Under the pieces are notes generated by a model. It did no database searches and had not been told where the DNA came from. It worked only from the letters and a program-made list of their open reading frames with translations. 7,837 nt of DNA from an uncultured Methylophaga sp. (GTDB taxonomy: Bacteria; Pseudomonadota; Gammaproteobacteria; Nitrosococcales; Methylophagaceae): the NCBI GenBank assembly GCA_947631375.1, contig CANRLD010000081.1, positions 1 through 7,837 of the forward strand, written 5' to 3'. Each line of letters begins with the position of its first letter. The stretch's first letter is position 1. Below, in pieces: positions 5,628 through 7,837 of this stretch. The position numbers were made by a program, and so were the translations under genes.

Positions 5628-6172
5628 TCAATCAGCCTGATCCTTTAATGCTATATGGTGATTTTCAGCCAGTGCGACCAGCTGTTGTAGCGGATCGGCA
5701 AGCGCTTTAAGCGCTTCAGCTATCTCAGCGTCCTGATAACCAAGCTGTTTCAGTAAGTCAGCCTGCGTTTGTAATAATTGCTGAATCGTCGCAATTTCTT
5801 CGAGCCGATGCATCACTGCTATATGGCGCGTTTCCTCAATTTGCTGGCGCTTGTCCAGGCGCTGTTTATAGGAAATATCTTTCCAGACATCACGTAATTG
5901 CTGAATAATTTTATCCACGCCCAGCAAGTTAACATCGCCCGGCGAATGGATTTCGATGGACGCCACCTTCAGACGATCCGGTGCGCGTACTGCTGAACGT
6001 GAGCCGGCAAGCGCTTGTTTCACATTACGTTTACGCCCCTGCGCATCCATTATTTCCAGCACATACAAACGGTTATACAGAATATTCAGCTGGTGAAAAA
6101 ACCGCTGAAAGGCCTCTACGGTCCAGTCTTCGCTGGTGCGAAAGCCAATTAACGCACATTGTCAGACACCAT
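5628..6172 (-). CDS. Hypothetical coiled-coil protein with an apparent N-terminal frameshift
   Basis: I do not recognise the family. The main frame is open from 6161 down to the stop at 5628 and codes LIGFRTSEDWTVEAFQRFFHQLNILYNRLYVLEIMDAQG, a Lys/Arg-rich stretch, and then about 80 residues rich in Gln, Leu, Glu and Ala that look coiled-coil (QQIEETRHIAVMHRLEEIATIQQLLQ). It is hydrophilic and probably cytosolic. The main frame has no ATG, GTG or TTG before a TTG at 6068, which has no ribosome-binding site. A GGAGG (6180-6176) and ATG GTG at 6172 instead begin MVSDNVR and hit a stop at 6151-6149. One extra T in CGTTAATT would join this to LIGFRTSED. So either one base is missing (real mutation or sequencing error), or the short TTG form is used. 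The upstream gene's stop lies 53 bases away, so the two may share a transcript. Confidence 0.65.
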
Positions 6173-6225
6173 TGACCTCCCTGTAGTTAATTACTCTGGT
6201 ATTCAGTTTGTGCGCGTTTACACAC

Positions 6226-6528
6226 TCAATCGTCGTGACGGCTGACGATTTCCCCTTCGATCACATTACCGTCATGATGAGCCTGTCGGCCTTGTTGTTG
6301 ATACTGTTCACTGGCTTTTCGCATTTGCTTGCGCGCCCGGTACAACATGATGGGAACCAAAATCCAGCTCGCCAGCATCACCACGACCAGCACACCAAGG
6401 CTCAGCATTATCATAATCCCGAGCGCCACCCAAGCGAATACCCGTTGTAGTAGACCAGCTGATTGCACTTGCCTAAATTGTTGTTGCCAAGCGTGAGCTT
6501 GTTGTCGAAAATTGCTTGTACGAAACAT
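6226..6528 (-). CDS. Small hypothetical inner-membrane protein
   Basis: A 100-residue protein of unknown function. Residues 1-27 are polar and Gln-rich (QQAHAWQQQFRQVQ). A long hydrophobic block follows at about 30-63 (VFAWVALGIMIMLSLGVLVVVMLASWILVPIML), enough for one long or two short membrane helices. Then comes a positively charged stretch (YRARKQMRK), which by the positive-inside rule places the C-terminus in the cytosol. It ends in a conserved-looking NVIEGEIVSRHDD tail, a VIEGE-type ending seen in other small proteobacterial membrane proteins. GAGG lies only 4 bases before the ATG (6536-6533). A hairpin sits directly upstream. It could be cotranscribed with the coiled-coil gene 53 bases downstream. 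Confidence 0.75.
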   Translation of the reverse strand: MFRTSNFRQQAHAWQQQFRQVQSAGLLQRVFAWVALGIMIMLSLGVLVVVMLASWILVPIMLYRARKQMRKASEQYQQQGRQAHHDGNVIEGEIVSRHDD

Positions 6529-6542
6529 AAAACCTCATCTTC

Positions 6543-6561
6543 AGGCACCGTTACAGTGCCT
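6543..6561 (-). other. Hairpin directly upstream of the small membrane protein gene
   Basis: AGGCAC and GTGCCT form a perfect 6-bp inverted repeat around a 7-base loop, ending 6 bases before the GAGG ribosome-binding site of the gene starting at 6528. Read on the minus strand it is followed by a purine-rich stretch and then TTTT, so it is a poor terminator. It may affect translation initiation, or be an operator. Confidence 0.35.
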
Positions 6562-6672
6562 ATTGAACCTGTATGCCAAGTAGGAAGAGTTGTCGATGAC
6601 GATAACGCTGGTCAACAATCTCATAGTGTTAATTACAAAGTAAGAAAGTAATTCATACTGATAAGTTTCAGG

Positions 6673-6816
6673 TCATTGCATATTCTGCGAACATGCATCG
6701 GCAACACATTCAACCAACGCACGGTAAATCCAACGACGCTTACGAGTTTCATTATCGCAAGCCAAGCTAAATTGAGACTGAATACCTGTTTTCTGTATTA
6801 ATCCGCCAATTGAGGT
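6673..6816 (-). other. Startless 47-codon open frame, possible gene remnant
   Basis: The gap between the LprI-like and small membrane protein genes (6529-6797, 269 bases) holds no clear gene. One minus-strand frame, open from a stop at 6819-6817 to TGA at 6675-6673, reads like protein: QSQFSLACDNETRKRRWIYR, then ALVECVADACSQNMQ. It overlaps the stop of the LprI-like gene and has no ATG, GTG or TTG before a TTG at codon SLAC (about 27 residues from the end). It could be the tail of a decayed gene, a frameshifted small gene, or chance. Further on, a 27-codon ATG frame (6624-6541) without a ribosome-binding site is not convincing. Confidence 0.2.
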
Positions 6817-7232
6817 TCAGGCAACAGTGGCGGGGTGCTATCCATAAAGGTCAAATAACTGTACCAAATCTGATGAGTACGTAACCGGGTCATACGAATA
6901 CTGCAATTTAAGGTCATTACCCCTCGAATACTGCCATCGCGCCAGACCCTGTTGATCGAGTCACACTGCTGCTGCCGGTAATCGAGCCAGCGCAATTGCG
7001 CTTCGTCTATCGCTTCAACAACGACGTCATCATCCAGATGGCGCGCCCGGGCCTCCGCAAGATAGTGATGTAACACGACTTCCTGCTGTTCCAGTTGCTC
7101 CGCCAGACATTGATTCAATTCAAAGGTGGTCTTCGCCTGCGGACACGCATTCGCCAATGCCAATCCCGACCAGCAGAACAATAAAACACCAATAGTTCGC
7201 AAGTTATTCCGCCCCCATAGATGAGCAATCAC
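6798..7232 (-). CDS. Secreted LprI-like (DUF1311 family) protein
   Basis: The protein has the DUF1311 / lysozyme-inhibitor LprI N-terminal pattern: ACPQAKTTFELNQCLAEQLEQQE, in which Cys30 and Cys44 are the conserved pair, followed by helical sequence with A-QLRWLDYRQQQCDS and a late cysteine (NCSIRMTRLRTHQIWYSYL). Family members are exported, disulfide-bonded proteins; some inhibit lysozyme, most are uncharacterised. An N-terminal signal peptide is clear (LRTIGVLLFCWSGLALANA). The longest frame starts with GTG at 7232, which has no ribosome-binding site. A TTG at 7202, seven bases after a GGGGGCGG stretch, gives a cleaner signal peptide (MRTIGVLLF...) and is a strong alternative. The Cys after ANA is not a good lipobox (Ala at -3). 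It is 85 bases downstream of the CBS/CorC gene and on the same strand. Confidence 0.8.
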   Translation of the reverse strand: MIAHLWGRNNLRTIGVLLFCWSGLALANACPQAKTTFELNQCLAEQLEQQEVVLHHYLAEARARHLDDDVVVEAIDEAQLRWLDYRQQQCDSINRVWRDGSIRGVMTLNCSIRMTRLRTHQIWYSYLTFMDSTPPLLPEPQLAD

Positions 7233-7317
7233 TGACGTTATAGTTGCTTAACACCCAACTCAATCTCCTGCTACTTCAACAGCGTGTTATTTTTGCTGTA
7301 ACAGATAATTATCGTAA

Positions 7318-7837
7318 TCAACTGCTCGCGGCGGCAACTTCCCTTTCCCTTATCCGCACTTTGCCAATACTGCGTTTATCCAGTGACAAAATTTCGAAAT
7401 GCAGATCATCCGTTTCCACTGACTCACCTTCTTGCGGCAAGTGGCCAATTTGCGTGAGGATATAGCCCGCCAAAGTGGAGTACCGGTTGGTATCATCTAC
7501 CAGATCAAGTCCGATTGTACCGCTCAATTGCCGGATGTCGATGAAGCCATCCGCAAGCCAGGAACCATCTTCATGCCGTTCCAATATTGCCGCTTCCTCA
7601 TACATGTCCGGGAATTCACCAGCAATCGCTTCAAGCACGTCAGTGGGCGTCGCGATACCTTCAAGTGCACCATGTTCATCGACAATCATCACCATCTGTA
7701 CCGGCGAATGTCTCAGCTGCTCCATCACTTTCAACACATTTGTTGTCTCATGAACGATAGCTGGCTGACGAACAACATGGGTCCAGTCAATATTCTCACC
7801 CTCTATCAGCGTGTTAAGAAGTTCCTTGATAACAGCG
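7318..7837 (-). CDS. CBS-pair / CorC_HlyC domain protein (hemolysin or TerC-linked family), C-terminal part
   Basis: About 172 codons; the N-terminus lies beyond the right edge. The visible part begins inside a CBS pair: IKELLNTLIEGENIDWTHVVRQPAIVHETTNVLKVMEQLRHSPVQMVMIVDEHGALEGIATPTDVLEAIAGEFPD, where the V-DE-G--EG--T--D-LE-I-GE pattern is diagnostic of the second CBS motif. A CorC_HlyC domain follows (DGSWLADGFIDIRQL, YSTLAGYILTQIGHLPQEGESV, LHFEILSLDKRSIGKVRI). The CBS pair typically binds adenine nucleotides, and the last domain follows it in integral membrane transport proteins (CNNM/CorB-like) or TerC-type proteins. Which of these the missing N-terminus is cannot be seen, so I give no symbol. 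It ends in EREVAAASS and TGA at 7320-7318. Confidence 0.9.
   Translation of the reverse strand, partial: AVIKELLNTLIEGENIDWTHVVRQPAIVHETTNVLKVMEQLRHSPVQMVMIVDEHGALEGIATPTDVLEAIAGEFPDMYEEAAILERHEDGSWLADGFIDIRQLSGTIGLDLVDDTNRYSTLAGYILTQIGHLPQEGESVETDDLHFEILSLDKRSIGKVRIREREVAAASS

Noticed and set aside
6541..6624. 27-codon minus-strand frame (MRLLTSVIVIDNSSY...) before the small membrane protein gene
   Set aside because: No ribosome-binding site, it ends in the hairpin, and the sequence has no protein-like pattern.

Overview
The window reads as chromosomal housekeeping DNA of a gammaproteobacterium. The evidence is protein similarity recalled from Escherichia coli families: an HtpG N-terminus close to the E. 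coli protein, a YbhP-type phosphohydrolase and a YcaD-type MFS permease. The htpG promoter also matches the enterobacterial sigma-32 consensus. Gene order is not that of E. coli (ybhP is not next to a cardiolipin synthase gene), base composition is moderate, and TTG/GTG starts occur. A marine or methylotrophic gammaproteobacterium would fit, but I cannot name the genus. I see no phage, transposon, CRISPR, tRNA or rRNA sequence.

Layout. At the left edge (minus strand) lies the N-terminal third of htpG, with its heat-shock promoter. Divergent from it is a secreted retropepsin-like protease-family protein (917-1462, plus), followed by a YbhP-like endonuclease/exonuclease/phosphatase protein (1574-2326, plus). 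A single-domain ModE-type regulator (2362-2709, minus) converges on the latter and diverges from a CDF zinc-type efflux transporter (2917-3828, plus). Next come a YcaD-like MFS permease (3964-5250, plus) behind a strongly structured leader, and a 49-residue DUF3096 membrane protein (5418-5567, plus). A near-perfect 26-nt palindrome then separates these from four minus-strand genes: a coiled-coil hypothetical whose N-terminus appears frameshifted (5628-6172), a small membrane protein (6226-6528), an LprI-like secreted protein (6798-7232) and the C-terminal part of a CBS-pair/CorC_HlyC protein running off the right edge.

How the genes fit together. There is no single pathway. The divergent ModE-like/CDF pair suggests, without proof, metal-linked regulation. 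The two transporters and the DUF3096 protein lie in the same direction but are separated by gaps of more than 130 bases, so they are probably separate units. The most useful points for a second look are the leader upstream of the MFS gene (two hairpins plus an internal 9-bp direct repeat), the probable one-base frameshift near 6150, and a 47-codon open frame without a start codon at 6673-6816. I found nothing that amounts to a clear new multi-gene system.
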